Source: Lasioglossum baleicum (Eukaryota; Arthropoda; Insecta; Hymenoptera; Halictidae). From it: 64,000 bases of DNA. The stretch's first letter is position 1; each line of letters opens with the position of its first letter. The notes under the pieces were generated by a model. It was not told the origin of the DNA, ran no database searches, and worked only from the letters and a program-made list of their open reading frames with translations. Positions 44,892 to 58,954 of the stretch are shown in pieces. The stretch lies in the NCBI RefSeq assembly GCF_051020765.1, contig NW_027469232.1, positions 124,001 through 188,000 of the forward strand, given 5' to 3'. Both the position numbers and the translations under genes were made by a program.

Positions 44892-46466
44892 CGCTCAATG
44901 AAAAAGTCATAACGCATAACGCATATCGCATAACCCGTAAAGCACAACGCATAACACATAACGCATAACGCATAACGCATAACGCATAACGCATAACGCA
45001 TAACGGATAACGCATAACGCATAACGCATAACGCATAACGCATAACGCATAACGCATAACGCATAACGCATAACGCATAACGCATAACGCATAACGCATA
45101 ACGCATAACGCATAACGCATAACGCATAACGCATAACGCATAACGCATAACGCATAACGCATAACGCATAACGCATAACGCATAACGCATAACGCATAAC
45201 GCATAACGCATAACGCATAACGCATAACGCATAACGCATAACGCATAACGCATAACGCATAACGCATAACGCATAACGCATAACGCATAACGCTTAACGC
45301 ATAACGGATAACGAATAACGCATATCGCATAACGTATAACGCATAACGCATAACGCATAACGCATAACGCATAACGCATAACGCATAACGCATAACGCAT
45401 AACGCATAACGCATAACGCATAACGCATAACGCATAACGCAGAACGCATAACGCATAACGCATAACGCATAACGCATAACGCATAACGCATAACGCATAA
45501 CGCATAACGCATAACGCATAACGCATAACGCATAACGCATAACGCATAACGCATAACGCATAACGCATAACGCATATCGCATAACGCGTAACGCATAACG
45601 GATAACGCATAACGGATAACGCATAACGCATAACGCATAACGGATAACGCATGACGCATAACGGATAACCCACAACGCATAACGCATAAAGCATAGTCCA
45701 TAACGCATAACGCATGACACATTACTCATAACGCATTACGCATAACGCATAACGCATAATGCATAACGCATTACGCATAACGCATAACGCATGACACATT
45801 ACTCATAACGCATTACGCATAACGCATAACGCATAATGCATAACGCATTACGCATAACGCATAACGCTCAATGAAAAAGTCATAACGCATAACGCATATC
45901 GCATAACCCGTAAAGCACAACGCATAACACATAACGCATAACGCATAACGCATAACGCATAACGCATAACGCATAACGCATAACGCATAACGCATAACGC
46001 ATAACGCATAAGGCATAACGCATAACGCATAACGCATAACGCATAACGCATAACGCATAACGCATAACGCATAACGCATAACGCATAACGCATAACGCAT
46101 AACGCATAACGCATAACGCATAACGCATAACGCATAACGCATAACGCATAACGCATAACGCATAACGCATAACGCATAACGCATAACGCATAACGCATAA
46201 CGCGTAACGCATAACGGATAACGCATAACGCATAACGCATAACGCATAACGCATAACGCATAACGCATAACGCATAACGCATAACGCATAACGCGTAACG
46301 CATAACGGATAACGCATAACGGATAACGCATAACGCATAACGCATAACGGATAACGCATAATGCATAACGCATTACGCATAACGCATAACGCATGACACA
46401 TTACTCATAACGCATTACGCATAACGCATAACGCATAATGCATAACGCATTACGCATAACGCATAA
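44892..46466. repeat. 1.6-kb repeat, copy 2
   Basis: Same order as 42,652-44,233. Form B core at 44,892, CGCTTAA and landmark at 45,305, CGCAGAA near 45,438, doubled box 2 at 45,718 and 45,795, core at 45,865, GGCATAA near 46,011. Length 1,575 bp (225 units), one unit shorter overall. Internal intervals differ by 2-3 units in both directions (994 versus 973 bp, 588 versus 602 bp). Confidence 0.85.
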
Positions 46467-47859
46467 CGCTCAATGAAAAAGTCATAACGCATAACGCATA
46501 TCGCATAACCCGTAAAGCACAACGCATAACACATAACGCATAACGCATAACGCATAACGCATAACGCATAACGCATAACGCATAACGCATAACGCATAAC
46601 GCATAACGCATAACGCATAACGCATAACGCATAACGCATAACGCATAACGCATAACGCATAACGCATAACGCATAACGCATAACGCATAACGCATAACGC
46701 ATAACGCATAACGCATAACGCATAACGCATAACGCATAACGCATAACGCATAACGCATAACGCATAACGCATAACGCATAACGCATAACGCATAACGCAT
46801 AACGCATAACGGATAACGAATAACGCATATCGCATAACGTATAACGCATAACGCATAACGCATAACGCATAACGCATAACGCATAACGCATAACGCATAA
46901 CGCATAACGCATAACGCATAACGCATAACGCATAACGCATAACGCATAACGCATAACGCATAACGCATAACGCATAACGCATAACGCATAACGCATAACG
47001 CATAACGCATAACGCATAACGCATAACGCATAACGCATAACGCATAACGCATAACGCATAACGCATAACGCATAACGCATAACGCATAACGCATAACGCA
47101 TAACGCATAACGCATAACGCATAACGCATAACGCATAAAGCATAACGCTTAACGAATAACGCATAACGCATGACACATTACTCATAACGCATTACGCATA
47201 ACGCATAACGCATAACGGATAACGCATAACGCATAACGCATAACGCATAACGCATAACGCATAACGCATAACGCATAACGCATAACGCATAACGCATAAC
47301 GCATAACGCATAACGCATAACGCATAACGCATAACGCATAATGCATAACGCATAACGCATAACGCATAACGCATAACGCATAACGCATAACGCATAACGC
47401 ATAACGCATAAAGCATAACGCTTAACGAATAACGCATAACGCATGACACATTACTCATAACGCATTACGCATAACGCATAACGCATAACGGATAACGCAT
47501 AATGCATAACGCATAACGCTTAACGCATGACGCATATCGCATAACGCATAACGCATAACGCATAACGGATAACGCATAACGCATAATGCATAACGCATAA
47601 CGCATAACGCATAACGCATAACGCATAACGCATAACGCATAACGCATAACGCATAACGCATAACGCATAACGCATAACGCATAACGCATAACGCATAACG
47701 CATAACGCATAACGCATAACGCATAACGCATAACGCATAACGCATAACGCATAACGCATAACGCATAACGCATAACGCATAACGCATAACGCATAACGCA
47801 TAACGCATAACGCATAACGCATAACGCATAACGCATAACGCATAACGCATAACGCATAA
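46467..47859. repeat. Mosaic segment 4 with coreless box 2 pair
   Basis: Form B core at 46,467, the five-unit landmark at 46,810, then AGCATAA-CGCTTAA-CGAATAA leading to coreless box 2 copies at 47,174 and 47,447 (273 bp apart). After 47,447 comes CGGATAA, TGCATAA, CGCTTAA, CGCATGA, CGCATAT and CGGATAA. A canonical run then extends to the first CGTTTAA unit at 47,860. The order after box 2 at 47,447 is repeated after 50,576 and 52,585. Confidence 0.82.
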
Positions 47860-49238
47860 CGTTTAACGCATAACGGATAACGAATAACGCATATCGCATA
47901 ACGTATAACGCATAACGCATAACGCATAACGCATAACGCATAACGCATAACGCATAACGCATAACGCATAACGCATAACGCATAACGCATAACGCATAAC
48001 GCAGAACGCATAACGCATAACGCATAACGCATAACGCATAACGCATAACGCATAACGCATAACGCATAACGCATAACGCATAACGCATAACGCATAACGC
48101 ATGACGCATGACGCATGACGCATGACGCATGACGCATAACGCATAACGCATAACGCATAACGCATAACGCATAACGCATAACGCATAACGCATAACGCAT
48201 AACGCATAACGCATAACGCATAACGCATAACGCATAACGCATAACGCATAACGCATAACGCATAACGCATAACGCATAACGCATAACGCATAACGCATAA
48301 CGCATAACGCATAACGCATAACGCATAACGCATAACGCATAACGCATAACGCATAACGCATAACGCATAACGCATAACGCATAACGCATAACGCATAACG
48401 CATAACGCATAACGCATAACGCATAACGCATAACGCATAACGCATAACGCATAACGCATAACGCATAACGCATAACGCATAACGCATAACGCATAACGCA
48501 TAACGCATAACGCATAACGCATAACGCATAACGTTTAACGCATAACGGATAACGAATAACGCATATCGCATAACGTATAACGCATAACGCATAACGCATA
48601 ACGCATAACGCATAACGCATAACGCATAACGCATAACGCATAACGCATAACGCATAACGCATAACGCATAACGCATAACGCAGAACGCATAACGCATAAC
48701 GCATAACGCATAACGCATAACGCATAACGCATAACGCATAACGCATAACGCATAACGCATAACGCATAACGCATAACGCATAACGCATGACGCATGACGC
48801 ATGACGCATGACGCATGACGCATAACGCATAACGCATAACGCATAACGCATAACGCATAACGCATAACGCATAACGCATAACGCATAACGCATAACGCAT
48901 AACGCATAACGCATAACGCATAACGCATAACGCATAACGCATAACGCATATCGCATAACGCGTAACGCATAACGGATAACGCATAACGGATAACGCATAA
49001 CGCATAACGCATAACGGATAACGCATGACGCATAACGGATAACCCACAACGCATAACGCATAAAGCATAGTCCATAACGCATAACGCATGACACATTACT
49101 CATAACGCATTACGCATAACGCATAACGCATAATGCATAACGCATTACGCATAACGCATAACGCATGACACATTACTCATAACGCATTACGCATAACGCA
49201 TAACGCATAATGCATAACGCATTACGCATAACGCATAA
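47860..49238. repeat. Two tandem CGTTTAA modules
   Basis: Each module begins CGTTTAA, canonical, CGGATAA, CGAATAA, CGCATAT, canonical, CGTATAA. It continues through a single CGCAGAA unit to five consecutive CGCATGA units. Module 1 starts at 47,860 (CGCATGA run 48,098-48,132) and module 2 at 48,532 (run 48,784-48,818). The starts are 672 bp (96 units) apart. CGTTTAA occurs only three times in the window: here twice, and at 51,031. After module 2 the array passes CGCATAT-CGCGTAA, AGCATAG-TCCATAA and a doubled box 2 at 49,092 and 49,169. Confidence 0.88.
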
Positions 49239-49735
49239 CGCTCAATGAAAAAGTCATAACGCATAACGCATATCGCATAACCCGTAAAGCACAACGCATA
49301 ACACATAACGCATAACGCATAACGCATAACGCATAACGCATAACGCATAACGCATAAGGCATAACGCATAACGCATAACGCATAACGCATAACGCATAAC
49401 GCATAACGCATAACGCATAACGCATAACGCATAACGCATAACGCATAATGCATAACGCATAACGCATAACGCATAACGCATAACGCATAACGCATAACGC
49501 ATAACGGATAACGAATAACGCATATCGCATAACGTATAACGCATAACGCATAACGCATAACGCATAACGCATAACGCATAACGCATAACGCATAACGCAT
49601 AACGCATAACGCATAACGCATAACGCATAACGCATAACGCATAACGCAGAACGCATAACGCATAACGCATAACGCATAACGCATAACGCATAACGCATAA
49701 CGCATAACGCATAACGCATAACGCATAACGCATAA
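49239..49735. repeat. Form B block preceding the 2-kb pair
   Basis: Form B core at 49,239 with full tail, a GGCATAA unit near 49,357, TGCATAA near 49,447, the five-unit landmark at 49,505 and CGCAGAA near 49,645, in an otherwise canonical background. The block from 53,068 has the same order, with two GGCATAA units (near 53,184 and 53,191) in place of one. Confidence 0.8.
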
Positions 49736-51730
49736 CGCATGACGCATGACGCATGACGCATGACGCATAACGCATAACGCATAACGCATAACGCATAACG
49801 CATAACGCATAACGCATAACGCATAACGCATAACGCATAACGCATAACGCATAACGCATAACGCATAACGCATAACGCATAACGCATAACGCATAACGCA
49901 TAACGCATAACGCATAACGCATATCGCATAACGCATAACGTTCAATGAAAAAGTCATAACGCATAACGCATATCGCATAACCCGTAAAGCACAACGCATA
50001 ACACATAACGCATAACGCATAACGCATAACACATAACGCATAACGCATAACGCATAACGCATAACGCATAACGCATAAAGCATAACGCTTAACGAATAAC
50101 GCATAACGCATGACACATTACTCATAACGCATTACGCATAACGCATAACGCATAACGGATAACGCATAACACATAACGCATAACGCATAACGCATAACGC
50201 ATAACGCATAACGCATAACGCATAACGCATAACGCATAACGCATAACGCATAACGCATAACGCATAACGCATAACGCATAACGCATAAAGCATAACGCTT
50301 AACGAATAACGCATAACGCATGACACATTACTCATAACGCATTACGCATAACGCATAACGCATAACGGATAACGCATAACGCATAACGCATAACGCATAA
50401 CGCATAACGCATAACGCATAACGCATAACGCATAACGCATAACGCATAACGCATAACGCATAACGCATAATGCATAACGCATAACGCATAACGCATAACG
50501 CATAACGCATAACGCATAACGCATAACGCATAACGCATAAAGCATAACGCTTAACGAATAACGCATAACGCATGACACATTACTCATAACGCATTACGCA
50601 TAACGCATAACGCATAACGGATAACGCATAATGCATAACGCATAACGCTTAACGCATGACGCATATCGCATAACGCATAACGCATAACGCATAACGGATA
50701 ACGCATAACGCATAATGCATAACGCATAACGCATAACGCATAACGCATAACGCATAACGCATAACGCATAACGCATAACGCATAACGCATAACGCATAAC
50801 GCATAACGCATAACGCATAACGCATAACGCATAACGCATAACGCATAACGCATAACGCATAACGCATAACGCATAACGCATAACGCATAACGCATAACGC
50901 ATAACGCATAACGCATAACGCATAACGCATAACGCATAACGCATAACGCATAACGCATAACGCATAACGCATAACGCATAACGCATAACGCATAACGCAT
51001 AACGCATAACGCATAACGCATAACGCATAACGTTTAACGCATAACGGATAACGAATAACGCATATCGCATAACGTATAACGCATAACGCATAACGCATAA
51101 CGCATAACGCATAACGCATAACGCATAACGCATAACGCATAACGCATAACGCATAACGCATAACGCATAACGCATAACGCAGAACGCATAACGCATAACG
51201 CATAACGCATAACGCATAACGCATAACGCATAACGCATAACGCATAACGCATAACGCATAACGCATAACGCATAACGCATGACGCATGACGCATGACGCA
51301 TGACGCATGACGCATAACGCATAACGCATAACGCATAACGCATAACGCATAACGCATAACGCATAACGCATAACGCATAACGCATAACGCATAACGCATA
51401 ACGCATAACGCATAACGCATAACGCATAACGCATAACGCATAACGCATAACGCATAACGCATATCGCATAACGCGTAACGCATAACGGATAACGCATAAC
51501 GGATAACGCATAACGCATAACGCATAACGGATAACGCATGACGCATAACGGATAACCCACAACGCATAACGCATAAAGCATAGTCCATAACGCATAACGC
51601 ATGACACATTACTCATAACGCATTACGCATAACGCATAACGCATAATGCATAACGCATTACGCATAACGCATAACGCATGACACATTACTCATAACGCAT
51701 TACGCATAACGCATAACGCATAACGCATAA
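49736..51730. repeat. 2-kb repeat, copy 1 (one CGTTTAA module)
   Basis: Starts with four CGCATGA units (49,736-49,763). A form A core lies at 49,939. Three coreless box 2 copies follow at 50,114, 50,324 and 50,576, each introduced by AGCATAA-CGCTTAA-CGAATAA. One CGTTTAA module is at 51,031 with five CGCATGA units at 51,276-51,310. A doubled box 2 ends the copy at 51,605 and 51,682; the second of these has no core. Offset to copy 2 is exactly 1,995 bp (285 units) through the first box 2. Confidence 0.87.
50079..50589 (+). repeat. Coreless box 2 with AGCATAA-CGCTTAA-CGAATAA leader (11 copies)
   Basis: The leader starts exactly 35 bp before box 2 in every case: AGCATAA, CGCTTAA, CGAATAA, canonical, CGCATGA, then CACATTA, CTCATAA. 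Box 2 starts: 32985, 35806, 41504, 47174, 47447, 50114, 50324, 50576, 52109, 52305 and 52585. None has a core box 70 bp downstream. Most are instead followed by CGGATAA. The coordinates given span the three-copy cluster at 50.1-50.6 kb; a second such cluster lies at 52.1-52.6 kb. Confidence 0.9.
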
Positions 51731-53067
51731 CGCATGACGCATGACGCATGACGCATGACGCATAACGCATAACGCATAACGCATAACGCATAACGCATAA
51801 CGCATAACGCATAACGCATAACGCATAACGCATAACGCATAACGCATAACGCATAACGCATAACGCATAACGCATAACGCATAACGCATAACGCATAACG
51901 CATAACGCATAACGCATATCGCATAACGCATAACGTTCAATGAAAAAGTCATAACGCATAACGCATATCGCATAACCCGTAAAGCACAACGCATAACACA
52001 TAACGCATAACGCATAACGCATAACACATAACGCATAACGCATAACGCATAACGCATAACGCATAACGCATAAAGCATAACGCTTAACGAATAACGCATA
52101 ACGCATGACACATTACTCATAACGCATTACGCATAACGCATAACGCATAACGGATAACGCATAACGCATAACGCATAACGCATAACGCATAACGCATAAC
52201 GCATAACGCATAACGCATAACGCATAACGCATAACGCATAACGCATATCGCATAACGCATAACGCATAAAGCATAACGCTTAACGAATAACGCATAACGC
52301 ATGACACATTACTCATAACGCATTACGCATAACGCATAACGCATAACGGATAACGCATAACGCATAACGCATAACGCATAACGCATAACGCATAACGCAT
52401 AACGCATAACGCATAACGCATAACGCATAACGCATAACGCATAACGCATAACGCATAACGCATAACGCATAATGCATAACGCATAACGCATAACGCATAA
52501 CGCATAACGCATAACGCATAACGCATAACGCATAACGCATAACGCATAAAGCATAACGCTTAACGAATAACGCATAACGCATGACACATTACTCATAACG
52601 CATTACGCATAACGCATAACGCATAACGGATAACGCATAATGCATAACGCATAACGCTTAACGCATGACGCATATCGCATAACGCATAACGCATAACGCA
52701 TAACGGATAACGCATAACGCATAACGCATAACGCATAACGCATAACGCATAACGCATAACGCATAACGCATAACGCATATCGCATAACGCGTAACGCATA
52801 ACGGATAACGCATAACGGATAACGCATAACGCATAACGCATAACGGATAACGCATGACGCATAACGGATAACCCACAACGCATAACGCATAAAGCATAGT
52901 CCATAACGCATAACGCATGACACATTACTCATAACGCATTACGCATAACGCATAACGCATAATGCATAACGCATTACGCATAACGCATAACGCATGACAC
53001 ATTACTCATAACGCATTACGCATAACGCATAACGCATAATGCATAACGCATTACGCATAACGCATAA
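51731..53067. repeat. 2-kb repeat, copy 2 (no CGTTTAA module)
   Basis: Starts with four CGCATGA units (51,731-51,758). Form A core at 51,934, coreless box 2 at 52,109, 52,305 and 52,585, doubled box 2 at 52,921 and 52,998. The interval from the third box 2 to the double is 336 bp, against 1,029 bp in copy 1. It is shorter by 693 bp (99 units), and the missing part is the CGTTTAA module. A private CGCATAT lies near 52,246. Confidence 0.87.
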
Positions 53068-54453
53068 CGCTCAATGAAAAAGTCATAACGCATAACGCAT
53101 ATCGCATAACCCGTAAAGCACAACGCATAACACATAACGCATAACGCATAACGCATAACGCATAACGCATAACGCATAACGCATAAGGCATAAGGCATAA
53201 CGCATAACGCATAACGCATAACGCATAACGCATAACGCATAACGCATAACGCATAACGCATAACGCATAACGCATAACGCATAACGCATAACGCATAACG
53301 CATAACGCATAACGCATAACGCATAACGCATAACGCATAACGGATAACGAATAACGCATATCGCATAACGTATAACGCATAACGCATAACGCATAACGCA
53401 TAACGCATAACGCATAACGCATAACGCATAACGCATAACGCATAACGCATAACGCATAACGCATAACGCATAACGCATAACGCAGAACGCATAACGCATA
53501 ACGCATAACGCATAACGCATAACGCATAACGCATAACGCATAACGCATAACGCATAACGCATAACGCATAACGCATAACGCATGACGCATGACGCATGAC
53601 GCATGACGCATAACGCATAACGCATAACGCATAACGCATAACGCATAACGCATAACGCATAACGCATAACGCATAACGCATAACGCATAACGCATAACGC
53701 ATAACGCATAACGCATAACGCATAACGCATAACGCATAACGCATAACGCATAACGCATAACGCATAACGCATAACGCATATCGCATAACGCATAACGTTC
53801 AATGAAAAAGTCATAACGCATAACGCATATCGCATAACCCGTAAAGCACAACGCATAACACATAACGCATAACGCATAACGCATAACGCATAACGCATAA
53901 CGCATAACGCATAACGCATAACGCATAACGCATAACGCATAACGCATAACGCATAACGGATAACGAATAACGCATATCGCATAACGTATAACGCATAACG
54001 CATAACGCATAACGCATAACCCATAACGCATAACGCATAACGCATAACGCATAACGCATAACGCATAACGCATAACGCATAACGCATAACGCATAACGCA
54101 TAACGCATAACGCATAACGCATAACGCATAACGCATAACGCATAACGCATAACGCATAACGCATAACTCATAACGCATAACGCATAACGCATAACGCATA
54201 ACGCATAACGCATAACGCATAACGCATAACGCATAACGCATAACGCATAACGCATAACGCATAACGCATAACGCATAACGCATAACGCATAACGCATAAC
54301 GCATAACGCATAACGCATAACGCATAACGCATAACGCATAACGCATAACGCATAACGCATAACGCATAACGCATAACGCATAACGCATAACGCATAACGC
54401 ATAACGCATAACGCATAACGCATAACGCATAACGCATAACGCATAACGCATAA
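53068..54453. repeat. Mosaic segment 5
   Basis: Form B core at 53,068, two GGCATAA units near 53,184 and 53,191, the five-unit landmark at 53,341, and four CGCATGA units at 53,579-53,606. A form A core follows at 53,796 with the landmark at 53,957, CCCATAA at 54,020 and CTCATAA at 54,167. The landmark, CCCATAA and CTCATAA spacings (63 and 147 bp) equal those at 39,453, 39,516 and 39,663. Canonical repeat runs on to 54,453. Confidence 0.83.
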
Positions 54454-57400
54454 CATATAACGCTTAACGCATAACGCATAACGCATAACGCATAACGCGT
54501 AACGCATAACGGATAACGTATAACGCTTAACGCATAACGCATAACGCATAACGCATAACGCATAACGCGTAACGCATAACGGATAACGCATAACGCATAA
54601 CGCATAACGCATAACGCATAACGCATAACGCATAACGCATAACGCATAACGCATAACGCATAACGCATAACGCATAACGCATAACGCATAACGCATAACG
54701 CATAACGCATAACGCATAACGCATAACGCATAACGCATAACGCATAACGCGTAACGCATAACGCATAACGCATAACGGATAACGCATGACGCATAACGCA
54801 TAACGCATAACGCATAACGCATAACGCATAACGCGTAACGCATAACGGATAACGCATAACGCATAACGCATAACGCATAACGCATAACGCATAACGCATA
54901 ACGCATAACGCATAACGCATAACGCATAACGCATAACGAATAACGCATATCGCATAACGTATAACGCTTAACGCTTAACGCATAACGCATAACGCATAAC
55001 GCATAACGCGTAACGCATAACGGATAACGCATAACGGATAACGCATAACGCATAACGCATAACGCATAACGCATAACGCATAACGCATAACGCATAACGC
55101 ATAACGCATAACGCATAACGCATAACGCATAACGCATAACGCATAACGCATAACGCATAACGCATAACGCATAACGCATAACGCATAACGCATAACGCAT
55201 AACGCATAACGCATAACGCATAACGCATAACGCATAACGCATAACGCATAACGCATAACGCATAACGCATAACGCATAACGCATAACGCATAACGCATAA
55301 CGCATAACGCATAACGCATAACGCATAACGCATAACGCATAACGCATAACGCATAACGCATAACGCATAACGCATAACGCATAACGCATAACGCATAACG
55401 CATAACGCATAACGCATAACGCATAACGCATAACGCATAACGCATAACGCATAACGCATAACGCATAACGCATAACGCATAACGCATAACGCATAACGCA
55501 TAACGCATAACGCATAACGCATAACGCATAACGCATAACGCATAACGCATAACGCATAACGCATAACGCATAACGCATAACGCATAACGCATAACGCATA
55601 ACGCATAACGCATAACGCATAACGCATAACGCATAACGCATAACGCATAACGCATAACGCATAACGCATAACGCATAACGCATAACGCATAACGCATAAC
55701 GCATAACGCAGAACGCAGAACGCATAACGCATAACGCATGACGCATAACGCATGACGCATAACGCATAACGCATAACGCATAACGCATAACGCATAACGC
55801 ATAACGCATAACGTATAACGCTTAACGCATAACGCATAACGCATAACGCATAACGCGTAACGCATAACGGATAACGTATAACGCTTAACGCATAACGCAT
55901 AACGCATAACGCGTAACGCATAACGGATAACGCATAACGCATAACGCATAACGCATAACGCATAACGCATAACGCATAACGCATAACGCATAACGCATAA
56001 CGCATAACGCATAACGCATAACGCATAACGCATAACGCATAACGCATAACGCATAACGCATAACGCATAACGCATAACGCATAACGCATAACGCATAACG
56101 CATAACGCATAACGCATAACGCATAACGCATAACGCATAACGCATAACGCATAACGCATAACGCATAACGCATAACGCATAACGCATAACGCATAACGCA
56201 TAACGCATAACGCATAACGCATAACGCATAACGCATAACGCATAACGCATGACGCATAACGGATAACCCACAACGCATAACGCATAAAGCATAGTCCATA
56301 ACGCATAACGCATGACACATTACTCATAACGCATTACGCATAACGCATAACGCATAATGCATAACGCATTACGCATAACGCATAACGCATAACGCATAAC
56401 GCATAACGCATAACGCATAACGCATAACGCATAACGCATAACGCATAACGCATAACGCATAACGCATAACGCATAACGCATAACGCATAACGCATAACGC
56501 ATAACGCATAACGCATAACGCATAACGCATAACGCATAACGCATAACGCATAACGCATAACGCATAACGCATAACGCATAACGCATAACGCATAACGCAT
56601 AACGCATAACGCATAACGCATAACGCATAACGCATAACGCATAACGCATAACGCATAACGCATAACGCATAACGCATAACGCATAACGCATAACGCATAA
56701 CGCATAACGCATAACGCATAACGCATAACGCATAACGCATAACGCATAACGCATAACGCATAACGCATAACGCATAACGCATAACGCATAACGCATAACG
56801 CATAACGCATAACGCATAACGCATAACGCATAACGCATAACGCATAACGCATAACGCATAACGCATAACGCATAACGCATAACGCATAACGCATAACGCA
56901 TAACGCATAACGCATAACGCATAACGCATAACGCATAACGCATAACGCATAACGCATAACGCATAACGCATAACGCATAACGCATAACGCATAACGCATA
57001 ACGCATAACGCATAACGCATAACGCATAACGCATAACGCATAACGCATAACGCATAACGCATAACGCATAACGCATAACGCATAACGCATAACGCATAAC
57101 GCATAACGCATAACGCATAACGCATAACGCATAACGCATAACGCATAACGCATAACGCATAACGCATAACGCATAACGCATAACGCATAACGCATAACGC
57201 ATAACGCATAACGCATAACGCATAACGCATAACGCATAACGCATAACGCATAACGCATAACGCATAACGCATAACGCATAACGCATAACGCGTAACGCGT
57301 AACGCATAACGGATAACGCATAACGGATAACGCATAACGCATAACGCATAACGGATAACGCATGACGCATAACGGATAACCCACAACGCATAACGCATAA

Positions 57401-58954
57401 AGCATAGTCCATAACGCATAACGCATGACACATTACTCATAACGCATTACGCATAACGCATAACGCATAATGCATAACGCATTACGCATAACGCATAACG
57501 CTCAATGAAAAAGTCATAACGCATAACGCATATCGCATAACCCGTAAAGCACAACGCATAACACATAACGCATAACGCATAACGCATAACGCATAACGCA
57601 TAACGCATAACGCATAACGCATAACGCATAACGCATAACGCATAACGCATAACGCATAACGCATAACGCATAACGCATAACGCATAACGCATAACGCATA
57701 ACGCATAACGGATAACGAATAACGCATATCGCATAACGCATAACGCATAACGCATAACGCATAACGCATAACGCTTAACGCATAACGCATAACGCATAAC
57801 GCATAACGCATGACGCATGACGCATGACGCATAACGCATGACGCATAACGGATAACCCACAACGCATAACGCATAAAGCATAGTCCATAACGCATAACGC
57901 ATGACACATTACTCATAACGCATTACGCATAACGCATAACGCATAATGCATAACGCATTACGCATAACGCATAACGCATAACGCATAACGCATAACGCAT
58001 AACGCATAACGCATAACGCATAACGCATAACGCATAACGCATAACGCATAACGCATAACGCATAACGCATAACGCATAACGCATAACGCATAACGCATAA
58101 CGCATAACGCATAACGCATAACGCATAACGCATAACGCATAACGCATAACGCATAACGCATAACGCATAACGCATAACGCATAACGCATAACGCATAACG
58201 CATAACGCATAACGCATAACGCATAACGCATAACGCATAACGCATAACGCATAACGCATAACGCATAACGCATAACGCATAACGCATAACGCATAACGCA
58301 TAACGCATAACGCATAACGCATAACGCATAACGCATAACGCATAACGCATAACGCATAACGCATAACGCATAACGCATAACGCATAACGCATAACGCATA
58401 ACGCATAACGCATAACGCATAACGCATAACGCATAACGCATAACGCATAACGCATAACGCATAACGCATAACGCATAACGCATAACGCATAACGCATAAC
58501 GCATAACGCATAACGCATAACGCATAACGCATAACTCATAACGCATAACGCATAACGGATAACGCATAACGCATAACGCATAACGCATAACGCATAACGC
58601 ATAACGCATAACGCATAACGCATAACGCATAACGCATAACGCATAACGCATAACGCATAACGCATAACGCATAACGCATAACGCATAACGCATAACGCAT
58701 AACGCATAACGCATAACGCATAACGTATAACGCTTAACGCATAACGCATAACGCATAACGCGTAACGCGTAACGCATAACGGATAACGCATAACGGATAA
58801 CGCATAACGCATAACGCATAACGCATAACGCATAACGCATAACGCATAACGCATAACGCATAACGCATAACGCATAACGCATAACGCATAACGCATAACG
58901 CATAACGCATAACGCATAACGCATAACGCATAACGCATAACGCATAACGCATAA
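54454..58954. repeat. 4.5-kb higher-order repeat, copy 1
   Basis: Starts with a CATATAA unit, found only here and at 58,955. Landmarks in order: CGCTTAA doubled at 54,965 and 54,972, a 95-unit pure run (55,042-55,706), the CGCAGAA/CGCATGA landmark at 55,707, CGTATAA-CGCTTAA junctions, box 2 without core at 56,316, a 131-unit pure run (56,372-57,288), two CGCGTAA units at 57,289, box 2 and form B core at 57,429/57,499, coreless box 2 at 57,905, CTCATAA at 58,535, and CGCTTAA with two CGCGTAA units near 58,731-58,773. Length 4,501 bp (643 units). Confidence 0.88.
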
